From contig CP121314.1 of NCBI GenBank assembly GCA_043557195.1, positions 3,968,001 to 4,032,000 on the forward strand: DNA of 64,000 bases. The letters run 5' to 3'. Each line of letters begins with the position of its first letter. Position 1 is the stretch's first letter. The DNA is from Jejuia sp043557195. Lineage in GTDB: Bacteria; Bacteroidota; Bacteroidia; Flavobacteriales; Flavobacteriaceae. This document shows positions 35,560-44,783 of this stretch, piece by piece. The notes under the pieces are model-generated. The model worked only from the letters and a program-made list of their open reading frames with translations, was not told the DNA's origin and made no database searches. Both the position numbers and the translations under genes were made by a program.

Positions 35560-36456
35560 CTATTTTCTTGGATGGTATTTCTCCACAACCTCGGTTAAGT
35601 GACTCTTATCCAAGTGCACATAAATTTCAGTTGTAGTAATACTTTCATGACCCAACATCAATTGTATTGCTCTCAAGTCTGCATTATTTTGAAGTAAATG
35701 TGTAGCAAATGAATGGCGAAAGGTGTGCGGTGATACATTTTTTTTGAGCCCTATTTTTTCAACTAATTGTTTAATAATAGTGAATACCATAGCTCTCGTT
35801 AATTGTTTGCCTCTGCGATTTAAGAATAATGTATCTTCAAATCCGGCTTGAATATTCATATGATTTCTAATCTCTGTTCTGTAAATATTGATATACTTCA
35901 TAGTTGAATCAACAATAGGCACAAAACGTTGCTTATCACCTTTACCAGTCACTTTTATGAAACCTTCATCAAAGAATAAATCGGACAGCTTTAAATTTAT
36001 CAATTCGCTAACACGTAGACCACAACCATATAATGTTTCTAACATGGCTCTATTGCGTTCACCTTCTGGTTTGCTTAAATCTATAGCTTGTATGATTTGG
36101 TCGATTTCTTCTTCTGAAAGTGTGTCGGGTAGTTTTCTACCGATTTTTGGTGATTCAATTAACTCTAAAGGATTGTCTTTTCTGTAATCTTCAAATACTA
36201 AATAACTAAAAAAGCTTCGTAATCCTGAAATTAACCTAGATTGCGATCTTGCATTAATATGTTTCGCAGCATCATATATAAACTGTTGAATGCTATCAGA
36301 TGATATAGTAATAGGAGAAGCGGTAATTTTATTTTCTTCCAAATAAGACATCAACCTTTTAATATCAAGACAATAACTATCAATTGAGTTATGGGATAAT
36401 CCCCGTTCAATTTTTAGATAGAGTTGGTAGTCTTTTAATGCATTCTGCCATTTCAT
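35560..36456 (-). CDS. xerD: site-specific tyrosine recombinase XerD
   Basis: 298 aa, the standard XerC/D length. An N-terminal SAM-like DNA-binding domain (about 5-90) is followed by a catalytic domain with Arg in GCGLRVSEL, HTFRHSFATH, GHES and the nucleophile Tyr in TEIYVHL. It resolves chromosome dimers. No mobile-element genes surround it, so it is the housekeeping enzyme. Confidence 0.93.
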   Translation of the reverse strand: MKWQNALKDYQLYLKIERGLSHNSIDSYCLDIKRLMSYLEENKITASPITISSDSIQQFIYDAAKHINARSQSRLISGLRSFFSYLVFEDYRKDNPLELIESPKIGRKLPDTLSEEEIDQIIQAIDLSKPEGERNRAMLETLYGCGLRVSELINLKLSDLFFDEGFIKVTGKGDKQRFVPIVDSTMKYINIYRTEIRNHMNIQAGFEDTLFLNRRGKQLTRAMVFTIIKQLVEKIGLKKNVSPHTFRHSFATHLLQNNADLRAIQLMLGHESITTTEIYVHLDKSHLTEVVEKYHPRK

Positions 36457-36473
36457 ACATTAAAAATAAGCAT

Positions 36474-36500
36474 AAAAAAAACTACCAATTGGTAGTTTTT
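36474..36500. terminator. terminator of the TM2-domain gene
   Basis: Perfect palindrome ACTACCAATTGGTAGT (36481-36496) flanked by an A-run and a T-run. It is positioned to end transcription of the minus-strand gene at 36524. Because xerD starts at 36456, read-through would continue into xerD. Confidence 0.75.
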
Positions 36501-36523
36501 CTATTTTATTGATTTAAGGGAAA

Positions 36524-36868
36524 TTAGTTCCACTTATCAGTTAAGATATTTATTATATCAATTATAGCCCATATACCAAGACCTCCAATAGTAAGAATGA
36601 ATAATATATTAGCCCAAACAGGTTTGTTATAATACCATCTGTGAGCGGCAAAAGGCCAGCCAAGTAAGAACCAAAGTGCAGCTCCTACCCATTTATCTTT
36701 GGCTTTAGCAGCAGCAGCAGCAGGTGCGTATACTTCTTCTACTGTGTTATTAGTTGAAATTTCAGTGTTTACGGTTGTAGTTTTTACCCTCTTAACAGGG
36801 AAAGAAGCATAACACGTAGAGTAACTTAGCATTACTACTAAGAAAGACAATAATAATTTAATTTTCAT
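36524..36868 (-). CDS. TM2 domain-containing protein
   Basis: 114 aa. A signal-like first helix (about 4-22) is followed by a polar Thr/Ala-rich stretch. The TM2 double helix comes next with ALWFLLGWPFAAHRWYYNK and GGLGIWAIIDIINI, the aromatic/Gly/Asp pattern of the TM2 family. Function unknown. Confidence 0.8.
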   Translation of the reverse strand: MKIKLLLSFLVVMLSYSTCYASFPVKRVKTTTVNTEISTNNTVEEVYAPAAAAAKAKDKWVGAALWFLLGWPFAAHRWYYNKPVWANILFILTIGGLGIWAIIDIINILTDKWN

Positions 36869-36917
36869 AATTAATTGGTTTATGTTTGTTAAACTAAATT
36901 AAGTAAAAAAAACTTTT

Positions 36918-37790
36918 ATGTTCAGAATAATATTACTTTTTTTTATCTTTTTTTCATCCACTCTAATCCTTAAATCTCAAAATAAATTTGATTATGTAGG
37001 AGGAGTGAAATTAAATGATTCATTAGTAATACCTTATAAGGTAAACTTTGTTGAAACGAATGGTGAGGTAAAAGGATTTTCTATCACGGATTTAGGCGGT
37101 GAACACGAGACTAGATCTAATATTTTTGGTGAGTACGATAGTAAACAAAAGGTTTTAAGCTTTAGAGAAATTGGTATTGTTTACACTAAATCTCCCATTT
37201 CTCAAAACGACTTTTGTTTTTTAAACACAACGTTCAAAAATTTTGAGTTTGGCAAAACAAAAAAAGTGAAAGCTAATTTTATTGGCTTGTTCTCAGATAA
37301 CACCAAATGTATTAATGGTGAAATTCTACTTGGTACGCAAGAGAAAGCAGAACAGCGCGTGCAAAAAGTAATTAATAAAATAACGAAATCTAACAAAATC
37401 GCAGATAGTATAAAACAAAAGTTGAATGAAGTAAATTTAATGGATGTTTTAAAAATGAACGTATTAAAGAAAGACCAAGTATTGAGTGTATTTACAAAAT
37501 CTAAGGCAATAAAACTTATCATATTTGATGGTGGCAAACTAGATGGAGATAGAATTGATATCATAGTTAATAATGAAGTTTTATTAAATGATTTTAAAGC
37601 AAATAAATCAGAAAAAACAATTACACTAGAATTAAAAGAGAAAAAAACTTCTATAATAATAAAAGCAAACAATGAAGGTGAAATAGCACCAAATACTGTT
37701 GTCGTTAAACTTAATGATGGTGTGAATGACATAAAAGCCTTGTCTAATTTAAAAGCGGGAGAAAAGACTCAGATTGATATTTTTAAATAA
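36918..37790 (+). CDS. secreted protein, unknown function
   Basis: 290 aa with an N-terminal signal peptide (cleavage near LKSQNK). The region 25-145 looks beta-rich (VGGVKLNDSLVIPYKVNFVE). The C-terminal part is Lys-rich and may form another beta domain. I recognise no family. The stop lies 28 bp before the aroQ start, so the two may be co-transcribed. Confidence 0.6.
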   Translation: MFRIILLFFIFFSSTLILKSQNKFDYVGGVKLNDSLVIPYKVNFVETNGEVKGFSITDLGGEHETRSNIFGEYDSKQKVLSFREIGIVYTKSPISQNDFCFLNTTFKNFEFGKTKKVKANFIGLFSDNTKCINGEILLGTQEKAEQRVQKVINKITKSNKIADSIKQKLNEVNLMDVLKMNVLKKDQVLSVFTKSKAIKLIIFDGGKLDGDRIDIIVNNEVLLNDFKANKSEKTITLELKEKKTSIIIKANNEGEIAPNTVVVKLNDGVNDIKALSNLKAGEKTQIDIFK

Positions 37791-37818
37791 GAACTTCTGT
37801 TTTTCGTATTTTTATCAC

Positions 37819-38235
37819 ATGAAAAAACTAATCATCATAAACGGCCCAAATCTTAATCTATTAGGTAAACGAGAACCTAATATTTATGGAAGTTTAACTT
37901 TTACCGAGTTTTTAGACGAAGTGAAGGGAAAGTATTCTAATGTAGAATTAGAGTATTACCAATCCAATATTGAAGGAGAGTTGATTGACAAACTCCACGA
38001 AGTTGGTTTTAGTTATGATGGGATTATATTAAATGCAGCTGCTTACACACATACATCGGTGGGTTTAGGTGATGCTATAAAAGGCATTGAAACCCCTGTT
38101 GTAGAAGTTCATATTTCAAATACTTTTGGAAGAGAGGAGTTTAGACATCAATCTTTTATTTCACCCAATGCTAAAGGTGTTATTCTTGGTTTTGGTTTAC
38201 AAAGCTATGAGCTAGCCATACAGAGTTTTTTATAG
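37819..38235 (+). CDS. aroQ: 3-dehydroquinate dehydratase, type II
   Basis: 138 aa from the ATG at 37819 (MKKLIIINGPNLNLLG). A frame extension to 37774 overlaps the upstream gene and is not family-like. Motifs: NGPNLNLLGKREP, EYYQSNIEGELID, LNAAAYTHTS and VEVHISN. It dehydrates 3-dehydroquinate to 3-dehydroshikimate in the shikimate pathway as a dodecamer. Confidence 0.95.
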   Translation: MKKLIIINGPNLNLLGKREPNIYGSLTFTEFLDEVKGKYSNVELEYYQSNIEGELIDKLHEVGFSYDGIILNAAAYTHTSVGLGDAIKGIETPVVEVHISNTFGREEFRHQSFISPNAKGVILGFGLQSYELAIQSFL

Positions 38236-38248
38236 TTAATATTAGTGT

Positions 38249-38740
38249 ATGAAAGAGAGAGTTTCATTTTTAATCATTCTATTTGTTATTGGAATTGGAG
38301 CTCATCAACTAAAGGCACAATCTCAAGTTGATTTTGGAGTAAAAGGCGGACTTAATTTAACCTTTTTCAAAGTAACTGAAGGAAATTTTGGCACTAATCC
38401 CGAAACTGCTACTGGTTTTTATTGCGGACTCTTTGCGGATTTTAATGTTGACAATGATTTTTCAATACAATCAGAGATCCTATATATCGTTCTAAACGAC
38501 TTTAATTTTATTAATACGCCAATATATGCTAAGTATCAAGTGGGGGATAATCTTTATTTAATGGTAGGCCCTAGTTTAAACTACTTCTTTGATTTTTTTA
38601 CAAACAAATTTAAAATAAGAGGTGATATCGCTACATCATATAATATCACTTCAAAAATAGATTTACATATAAAATATACTTTGGGGTTTCAAGAAATTAC
38701 GCCAAATGGTTTATTTTTAGGTGTAGGATTGAAACTATAA
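38249..38740 (+). CDS. outer-membrane beta-barrel protein (PorT-like)
   Basis: 163 aa with a signal peptide (cleavage near LKAQSQ). Alternating hydrophobic strands (DFGVKGGLNLTFFKV, YQVGDNLYLMVGPSLNYFF, FLGVGLKL) fit an eight-strand barrel of the OMP_b-brl type. It is short for the family (usually about 180-230 aa), so one or two strands may be missing. Starts 13 bp after aroQ. Confidence 0.7.
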   Translation: MKERVSFLIILFVIGIGAHQLKAQSQVDFGVKGGLNLTFFKVTEGNFGTNPETATGFYCGLFADFNVDNDFSIQSEILYIVLNDFNFINTPIYAKYQVGDNLYLMVGPSLNYFFDFFTNKFKIRGDIATSYNITSKIDLHIKYTLGFQEITPNGLFLGVGLKL

Positions 38741-38765
38741 CCACTATTCAAACTATCTATAAAAC

Positions 38766-38797
38766 AAAAAAGTTCCAGAGAAAACTGGAACTTTTTT
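38766..38797. terminator. bidirectional terminator
   Basis: Perfect 13-bp stem AAAAAAGTTCCAG / CTGGAACTTTTTT with a 6-nt loop. It lies between the convergent barrel-protein gene and lpdA. Confidence 0.9.
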
Positions 38798-38816
38798 AAT
38801 CTATATTCTAATTATC

Positions 38817-40165
38817 TTATATATGAATCACCTCGTCATAGGCAGCAGCAACGGCTTCCATAACAGCTTCACTCATTGTTGGGTGAGGGTGAATCGCTTT
38901 TAACACTTCATGTCCTGTAGTTTCAAGTTTTCTACCTAAAACAGCTTCAGCAATCATATCGGTTACGCCGGCACCAATCATATGGCATCCTAACCACTCA
39001 CCATATTTGGCATCAAAAATTACTTTTACAAAACCTTCTTTATTTCCACCTGCACTAGCCTTACCAGATGCCGAGAATGGGAATTTACCAACCTTGATGT
39101 CAAATCCTTTTTCTTTAGCTTGCTTTTCTGTTAAACCAACGCTAGCAATTTCTGGAGAACAGTATGTACATCCAGGAATATTTCCATAATCAATAGGTTC
39201 TACATGGTGACCAGCTAATTTTTCAACACATAAAATACCTTCGGCAGATGCAACATGAGCTAAAGCTTGTCCAGGTGTAACATCACCAATAGCGTAATAC
39301 CCTGGGATATTAGTTTGGTAGAAATCATTTACTAGAATTTTATCTCTATCTACAACAATACCTACATCTTCTAATCCAATGTTTTCAATATTGGTTTTAA
39401 TTCCTACAGCAGATAAAATAATATCAGCTTCTAAAACTTCTTCACCTTTACTAGTTTTCACAGTAGCTTTAACACCTTTTCCAGAAGTATCAACTGAAGT
39501 AACTTCAGCAGATGTTTTTATGTTGATACCATTCTTTTTGAAAGATCGTTCTAATTGTTTAGAAACTTCTTCATCTTCAACGGGCACTATATTTGGCAAA
39601 TATTCTACAATGGTCACTTCTGTGCCTATAGAGTTGTAGAAATAAGCAAACTCTACACCAATAGCTCCAGAACCAACAACGATCATTTTCTTTGGTTGTT
39701 TTTCTAAAGTCATGGCTTGTCTGTAGCCAATAACCTTCTCCCCATCTTGCGGTAAGCTAGGTAATTCTCTAGAACGAGCTCCAGTAGCAATAATAATATT
39801 GTCAGCGCTGTATTCAGTCCCGTCAACATCCACTTTGCAATAACATCAATCTTGTTCTTTTTCATCAAGAATTGAATTCCTTTACTCATTCCATCAGCAA
39901 CACCACGGCTACGTTTTACCATAGCTTCGAAGTCATGCTCAGCATCTTTCACTTTTAAACCATAATCTTCTGCATGTTTCAGATATTCAAATACTTGTGC
40001 AGATTTTAACAACGCTTTAGTTGGGATACAACCCCAGTTTAAACAAACACCACCAAGGTTTTCTTTTTCAACAATAGCGGTTTTAAAACCTAATTGTGAT
40101 GCTCTAATTGCTGTTACATAACCACCAGGACCACTTCCAAGAACTATAATATCGTATTTACTCAT
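38817..40165 (-). pseudogene. lpdA: dihydrolipoyl dehydrogenase, broken by a small deletion and frameshift
   Basis: The E3 subunit of 2-oxoacid dehydrogenases. The N-terminal part (start 40165) has the FAD motif GSGPGG and the redox pair GGVCLNWGCIP. The remainder, in a second frame from about 39836 down to 38817, has ATGARSRELP, the NAD motif VGSGAIGVEF, the AIGD box and the C-terminal HPHPTMSEA. The frames change at about 39834-39839, between KNKIDVIA and KVDVDGTEY. Joined, they give about 450 aa against roughly 462-468 in relatives. A dozen or so residues are therefore missing, and the deletion is not a multiple of three. Real mutation or assembly error cannot be told apart here. Confidence 0.85.
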
Positions 40166-40271
40166 GTGTTAAATTTTAAGGTGCAAATTTACAAAATCGG
40201 ATTTTAAAAAGTAATATAGAACACCACTAATTTGTATCTTTTGCTACCTTTGCGTTGCAATTTTTTAAGAT

Positions 40272-41546
40272 ATGAATATACCTAGAACGAGTTTTCCTCG
40301 TGTTGTAATTATCGGTGGCGGTTTTGCTGGCGTTGCTTTAGCTAAAAAATTATCAAAACAGGAAGTTCAGGTTGTATTGTTGGACAAGCATAATTATCAC
40401 ACGTTTCAACCTTTATTATATCAGGTTTCTACAGGAGGTTTAGAACCAGATTCTATTGCATATCCCATTCGTAAAATTTTAAAGGATTTCCCGAATTTTT
40501 ATTTCCGATTAGCTTCTGTAGAAGAAATTGACACCAATAAAAACAAGGTAAAGACGAATATTGGCAATCTAAAGTTTGATTATTTAGTTGTCGCTTCAGG
40601 CTCAAAAACAAATTATTTTGGAAATTGTGACATTGAGAAATACAGTATGGCTATGAAAACCATACCACAATCTCTTAACCTACGAAGCCTAATTCTTGAA
40701 AATTTCGAAGATGCGTTGTTGACATCAGATTTAAATGAACGTAATGCTTTAATGAACTTCGTGATAGTTGGGGGAGGACCCACAGGTGTAGAACTTGCAG
40801 GAGCTTTAGCTGAAATAAAAAAAGGCATTCTTCCAAAAGATTATCCTGATTTAGATACGCGATTAGCACAAATACACATTGTACAATCTGGTGATTGTAT
40901 TTTAAAGGGTATGAGTGAAAAAGCCTCTCAAAAAGCCGAAGATTTCTTAGAAAAACTAGGGGTAAATATTTGGAAGAATGTACGTGTTACTAATTACGAT
41001 GGTAAAACAGTAACTACAGATACCGATTTAACTTTTGAAACTGCCACACTAGTTTGGGCAGCAGGTGTTAAAGGAGCTACAATAAAAGGTTTGGATGCTG
41101 ATGATTTTGTAACCAGAGGAAATAGAATTGTTGTAAACGAATTTAGTCAAGTAAAAGGTTTTGAACATATTTTTGCTATTGGGGATATAGCCTGTATGGC
41201 TATTGAAGAACATCCTCATGGATTACCAATGATGGCGCAACCAGCCATCCAACAAGGTGAACAATTGGGAGATAATCTTTTGCGACTTATTGAGGAAAAA
41301 CCGCTTAAGCCTTTTAGCTATAAAGATAAAGGTGCTATGGCAACTATCGGTAGAAACAAAGCTGTTGTAGATTTAAAGAAATGGAAGTTTCAAGGTGTAT
41401 TCGCTTGGTATGTTTGGATGTTTGTACACCTATTTTTCCTCATTGGTTTTAGAAACCGTATGGTGGTATTTGTAAATTGGGTTTATAATTATGTACGCTT
41501 CGATAGAGAGGCCCGATTAATTATTAGACCTTTTAAAAGAAAATAA
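40272..41546 (+). CDS. NAD(P)/FAD-dependent oxidoreductase (type II NADH dehydrogenase-like)
   Basis: 424 aa with two Rossmann motifs: VIIGGGFAGVALAKKL near the N-terminus and FVIVGGGPTGVELAG in the middle. ATLVWAAGVKG and FAIGDIACM fit FAD binding. The C-terminus has a hydrophobic stretch (VFAWYVWMFVHLFFLIGF) that anchors NDH-2 enzymes to the inner membrane. It probably passes electrons from NADH to quinone without proton pumping. Confidence 0.9.
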   Translation: MNIPRTSFPRVVIIGGGFAGVALAKKLSKQEVQVVLLDKHNYHTFQPLLYQVSTGGLEPDSIAYPIRKILKDFPNFYFRLASVEEIDTNKNKVKTNIGNLKFDYLVVASGSKTNYFGNCDIEKYSMAMKTIPQSLNLRSLILENFEDALLTSDLNERNALMNFVIVGGGPTGVELAGALAEIKKGILPKDYPDLDTRLAQIHIVQSGDCILKGMSEKASQKAEDFLEKLGVNIWKNVRVTNYDGKTVTTDTDLTFETATLVWAAGVKGATIKGLDADDFVTRGNRIVVNEFSQVKGFEHIFAIGDIACMAIEEHPHGLPMMAQPAIQQGEQLGDNLLRLIEEKPLKPFSYKDKGAMATIGRNKAVVDLKKWKFQGVFAWYVWMFVHLFFLIGFRNRMVVFVNWVYNYVRFDREARLIIRPFKRK

Positions 41547-41641
41547 ATATTCTTTTTTCTCCTCTCTTAACATAGTATAAGATTCATCGTAAGATTTTTG
41601 GTTACATTGAAGAACTATTAACAATCAAATTCTTATTAAAA

Positions 41642-42583
41642 ATGAAAAAATTAACTATCATTTCGATGATGCTGTTGACTGGTATCATCTTCTCTCAAAC
41701 TAAAAAAAATGGTACAATCTACGAAGCACATCCAGCTATTGAAATAGCGGAACAAGCACAACAAGCTTTTATAAAAGGAGACACAATTACACTTAAAGCA
41801 TTATTAGCTGATGATTTCAAATCATTTAATGGCATGAACACAAATCCTGATAACAAAGGAGTTGATAAATCGACTATGTTGAGACAATCAATTTTTTGGA
41901 AAAACAATGCCTCGTATTTGAGTATTGAAAGATGGCCAGGGGCCTATCCGGATGCTCTGGAATATAAAAAGGATAATAAAGAAAAAGATGTTTGGGTGCA
42001 AACTTGGGATATGTTAAAAGGTGTGCATAATGAAACAGGAGTAAAGCTAAATATGCCACTTCATAGGCTTTTCGTTATTAATAAAGACAATAAAATTAAA
42101 ACGATGATAACCTATGATGACGGCACCGTTTTTCAAAAATTAAGAGCAGGTTTTTCTACTAGAACTAATGGAAAACTTTACAATCAGCACGAGAATATTA
42201 ATACTGTTAGAAATATGGTGGCTGCTCTAGAGCATGGTGATGCCGATAAGGGATTTAGTTACTTTACTGAAGACGCTAGGTTTTCAAATTTAGATATGCC
42301 AAATGGTGAAACAGCATCTTTGGAAGAAGAAAAAGAATCATTCTTAAAAATGCTAGAGTCATGGGATATTGTAAGTATAGATGTAAGAGGGTATCCTGAT
42401 TATTTAGAATACGAAATTGGCAATGGTAAAACCGTTCAGTCTTGGTGGGATTTTAGAGTAAAAAGAAAATCAGATGGTAAAAAAGTTACTATTCCAGTAT
42501 TGTTGGTTCATGATTTTAATGATGAAGGTAAAATAATCCGTGAGGCGGGCTATTATACGGTCGCCGCCATGATGAAAAAATAG
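41642..42583 (+). CDS. secreted protein with two SnoaL/NTF2-like domains
   Basis: 313 aa with a signal peptide (cleavage near FSQTKK). Two NTF2-like halves (about 28-165 and 185-310) share the pattern of an early helix, then LLADDFKSFNG or YFTEDARFSN. NTF2-like folds are often binding domains or small-molecule isomerases. No catalytic residues can be assigned. Monocistronic, with a hairpin after it. Confidence 0.72.
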   Translation: MKKLTIISMMLLTGIIFSQTKKNGTIYEAHPAIEIAEQAQQAFIKGDTITLKALLADDFKSFNGMNTNPDNKGVDKSTMLRQSIFWKNNASYLSIERWPGAYPDALEYKKDNKEKDVWVQTWDMLKGVHNETGVKLNMPLHRLFVINKDNKIKTMITYDDGTVFQKLRAGFSTRTNGKLYNQHENINTVRNMVAALEHGDADKGFSYFTEDARFSNLDMPNGETASLEEEKESFLKMLESWDIVSIDVRGYPDYLEYEIGNGKTVQSWWDFRVKRKSDGKKVTIPVLLVHDFNDEGKIIREAGYYTVAAMMKK

Positions 42584-42609
42584 ACAAAGTTTTATAATTT
42601 TAAAACAAG

Positions 42610-42639
42610 CCCTCAGTTCTATGAATTGAGGGTTTTTTT
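42610..42639. terminator. terminator between convergent genes
   Basis: 10-bp stem CCCTCAGTTC / GAATTGAGGG with one G-T wobble, followed by seven Ts on the plus strand. Confidence 0.82.
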
Positions 42640-43189
42640 ATAAATCATCAGTAAAATGTCGTCGCCCTTTTTGCTTGCTAAATTTGTCCTTATTGTATTT
42701 TGAAGAGTCTCCTTTCGGAATTGATAAGGAAGTCCATTCTTCACCTTTCAACAGTTTACCTAAAAACACAATTTGACCAACATGATAAGAGTAATGTGCC
42801 AACTGCCTGTTAATTGCTTCTGTTACCGTATGACCTTGATTTCTAATATAAATAATGTGTTCTAAATCTGTTTCGGTCAAGGGTGTAATAGCTGAGAACA
42901 AGCATTGCCAACCTTTGTTCCAATCTTCAATAATCTGATCTTTAGAGGTATAAGAATCTACAAATTCAAAGTCGCGTTGTCGCCATTCTTTTTCTCCATC
43001 TTCGGTTAAAAAATTGGTCCATCGACTCAACATATTACCAACCATATGCTTTACAATGATCGAAATAGAATTCGAATCTTTTATAAATTCTTTTTGCAGT
43101 TCTTCAAAAGTTAAATCCTTAAACGTTTTATCACCTAAAGATTTATAATATTCAAACTGTTTTGTAATACTTGTTAAGTAGCTATCCAT
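42638..43189 (-). CDS. DUF1572 (DinB-like) protein
   Basis: 183 aa. The sequence ISIIVKHMVGNMLSRWTNFLTEDGEKEWRQRD with a later HYSYHVGQIVFLGK has the histidine placement of the DinB/YfiT four-helix metal-binding fold, as annotated DUF1572. It may act as a thiol-dependent transferase. Substrate unknown. Located 12 bp after msrB, probably one operon. Confidence 0.82.
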   Translation of the reverse strand: MDSYLTSITKQFEYYKSLGDKTFKDLTFEELQKEFIKDSNSISIIVKHMVGNMLSRWTNFLTEDGEKEWRQRDFEFVDSYTSKDQIIEDWNKGWQCLFSAITPLTETDLEHIIYIRNQGHTVTEAINRQLAHYSYHVGQIVFLGKLLKGEEWTSLSIPKGDSSKYNKDKFSKQKGRRHFTDDL

Positions 43190-43201
43190 TTAAGTATTTT
43201 A

Positions 43202-43687
43202 TTATTCCGAGGGAATAAATTTTAAAGCAACACCATTAATACAATGTCTTTTTCCTGTAGTATCTCTTGGACCATCATTAAATAAGTGCCCTAAATGTCC
43301 ACCACAAGTGGAGCAATGTTCTTCTGTTCTTGCATAACCCAAATTATAATCGGTAGAATAGTCGACATTACCTTCAATAGCTTTATCAAAACTAGGCCAT
43401 CCTGTACCAGAATCAAATTTATGTTTACTTTTAAAAAGTGGAGTGCCACAGCCTTTGCATGCATAAACACCTTCCTCGTAATTTTTATTTAGTGGGCTCG
43501 AAAAAGAGCGTTCAGTACCAGCTTGTCTTAGCACATAATACTCCATATCCGTGAGTTGCTCTTTCCATTCTTCATCAGTTTTAGTGACTTTGTAGGTTTT
43601 TGTGTTCTCTGTCTTTGCTTCTTTTTGGGCGTTAGAATTACAGCTAAAAAGTAGAACCAATACAACTAGTGTTAAAAATTTATTCAT
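43202..43687 (-). CDS. msrB: peptide-methionine (R)-S-oxide reductase MsrB, lipoprotein form
   Basis: 161 aa. A lipobox (LLFSCNSN) indicates an envelope lipoprotein. The MsrB domain has two zinc-binding CxxC pairs (CKGCG and CSTCGGHLGHLF), GTGWPSF and the catalytic cysteine in RHCINGVALKF. It repairs oxidised methionines in periplasmic or surface proteins. Confidence 0.94.
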   Translation of the reverse strand: MNKFLTLVVLVLLFSCNSNAQKEAKTENTKTYKVTKTDEEWKEQLTDMEYYVLRQAGTERSFSSPLNKNYEEGVYACKGCGTPLFKSKHKFDSGTGWPSFDKAIEGNVDYSTDYNLGYARTEEHCSTCGGHLGHLFNDGPRDTTGKRHCINGVALKFIPSE

Positions 43688-43901
43688 AGCTTAGAATTTT
43701 ATTTTAATTAGGTCGAGAAAAGCTGTTTTTAATAACAAAACTTTATTCTCAATGTTTCAAACAATGTTATAAAATTTTAATTAGTATTCATTTATTGAAT
43801 TACTTTTACTTCACATTATTTTAAGTGACGAATAAAAATAACATGTGTCTCATTAATATAAGTATTGATTTTGTATTTTTAACTCTAAATTTAACGTTAT
43901 T

Positions 43902-44723
43902 ATGAAGCGATATAAAATAATATTGGGATTTGTCATGGCACTATTTATAGTGGCTTGTGCAACAAATCCATTCACAGGAAAGAAAACCATTGCATTGGTG
44001 CCAAATTCTCAATTATTTCCAACGGCATTTGCTCAATACAACCAATTCCTTAACGAGAATAATGTTGTGACGGGTACAAAAGACGCAGAAATGATTAAAC
44101 GTGTAGGTCAGCGTATAGCTGTTGCTGCAGAGCGTTATTTGAATGCAAATGGCCATCAAGGTTATTTAAAAGATTATAAGTGGGAATATAACTTAGTTCA
44201 AGATGAAACCGTAAATGCATGGTGCATGCCAGGAGGGAAGATTGTTTTCTACACCGGTATTTTACCAATTGCCGAAAATGAAGCTGGAGTAGCTGCGATT
44301 ATGGGACATGAAGTAGCTCACGCTTTAGCTAACCATGGTCAGCAACGTATGAGTGCAGGTATTTTACAGCAATTGGGTGCTGTTGCAGGCAATGTCGCCA
44401 TTAAAGATGATCAAACTAGAGCTATTTTTAATCAAGCTTATGGAATTGGTTCTCAAGTTGGCATTATGTTGCCATTTAGTAGAAGTCATGAAACAGAGTC
44501 TGATTTAATAGGAGTTTACCTTATGGCTATTGCAGGATATAATCCAGATGAGGCAGCTCAATTATGGAAGCGTATGAAAGCAAAAAGTGGAGGACAAGCA
44601 CCGCCAGAATTTATGAGTACGCATCCTTCAAACGACACACGTATAGCTAATCTAACGAAGTGGGCTCCTAAAGCAAGAGAAGAAGCTAAAAAATATGGTG
44701 TCACAACCTTTAGAAATAAATAA
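43902..44723 (+). CDS. M48-family metallopeptidase lipoprotein
   Basis: 273 aa. The lipobox is VACATN, followed by PFTGKKTIALVPNSQ, a signature of BepA/LoiP-like enzymes. The zinc motif HEVAHALANH (HExxH) and a downstream ESDLIGVYLMAIAGY (third ligand Glu) are present. It acts in the periplasm, probably in outer-membrane protein quality control. Confidence 0.93.
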   Translation: MKRYKIILGFVMALFIVACATNPFTGKKTIALVPNSQLFPTAFAQYNQFLNENNVVTGTKDAEMIKRVGQRIAVAAERYLNANGHQGYLKDYKWEYNLVQDETVNAWCMPGGKIVFYTGILPIAENEAGVAAIMGHEVAHALANHGQQRMSAGILQQLGAVAGNVAIKDDQTRAIFNQAYGIGSQVGIMLPFSRSHETESDLIGVYLMAIAGYNPDEAAQLWKRMKAKSGGQAPPEFMSTHPSNDTRIANLTKWAPKAREEAKKYGVTTFRNK

Positions 44724-44754
44724 CACATAGAATAAAATATTTGTTTATTTTAGA

Positions 44755-44783
44755 AGTCACGCAAATAAAGCGTGACTTTTTTT
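44755..44783 (+). terminator. terminator of the M48 gene, abutting the next start codon
   Basis: Perfect 8-bp stem AGTCACGC / GCGTGACT with a 7-nt loop and a seven-T tail ending directly before the ATG at 44784. Any mRNA for the transporter that starts upstream carries this hairpin over its ribosome-binding region. Confidence 0.85.

Noticed and set aside
35560..36456. XerD-like recombinase as the integrase of a mobile element
   Set aside because: Length and motifs fit the housekeeping XerD. No tRNA, attachment repeats or cargo genes lie nearby.
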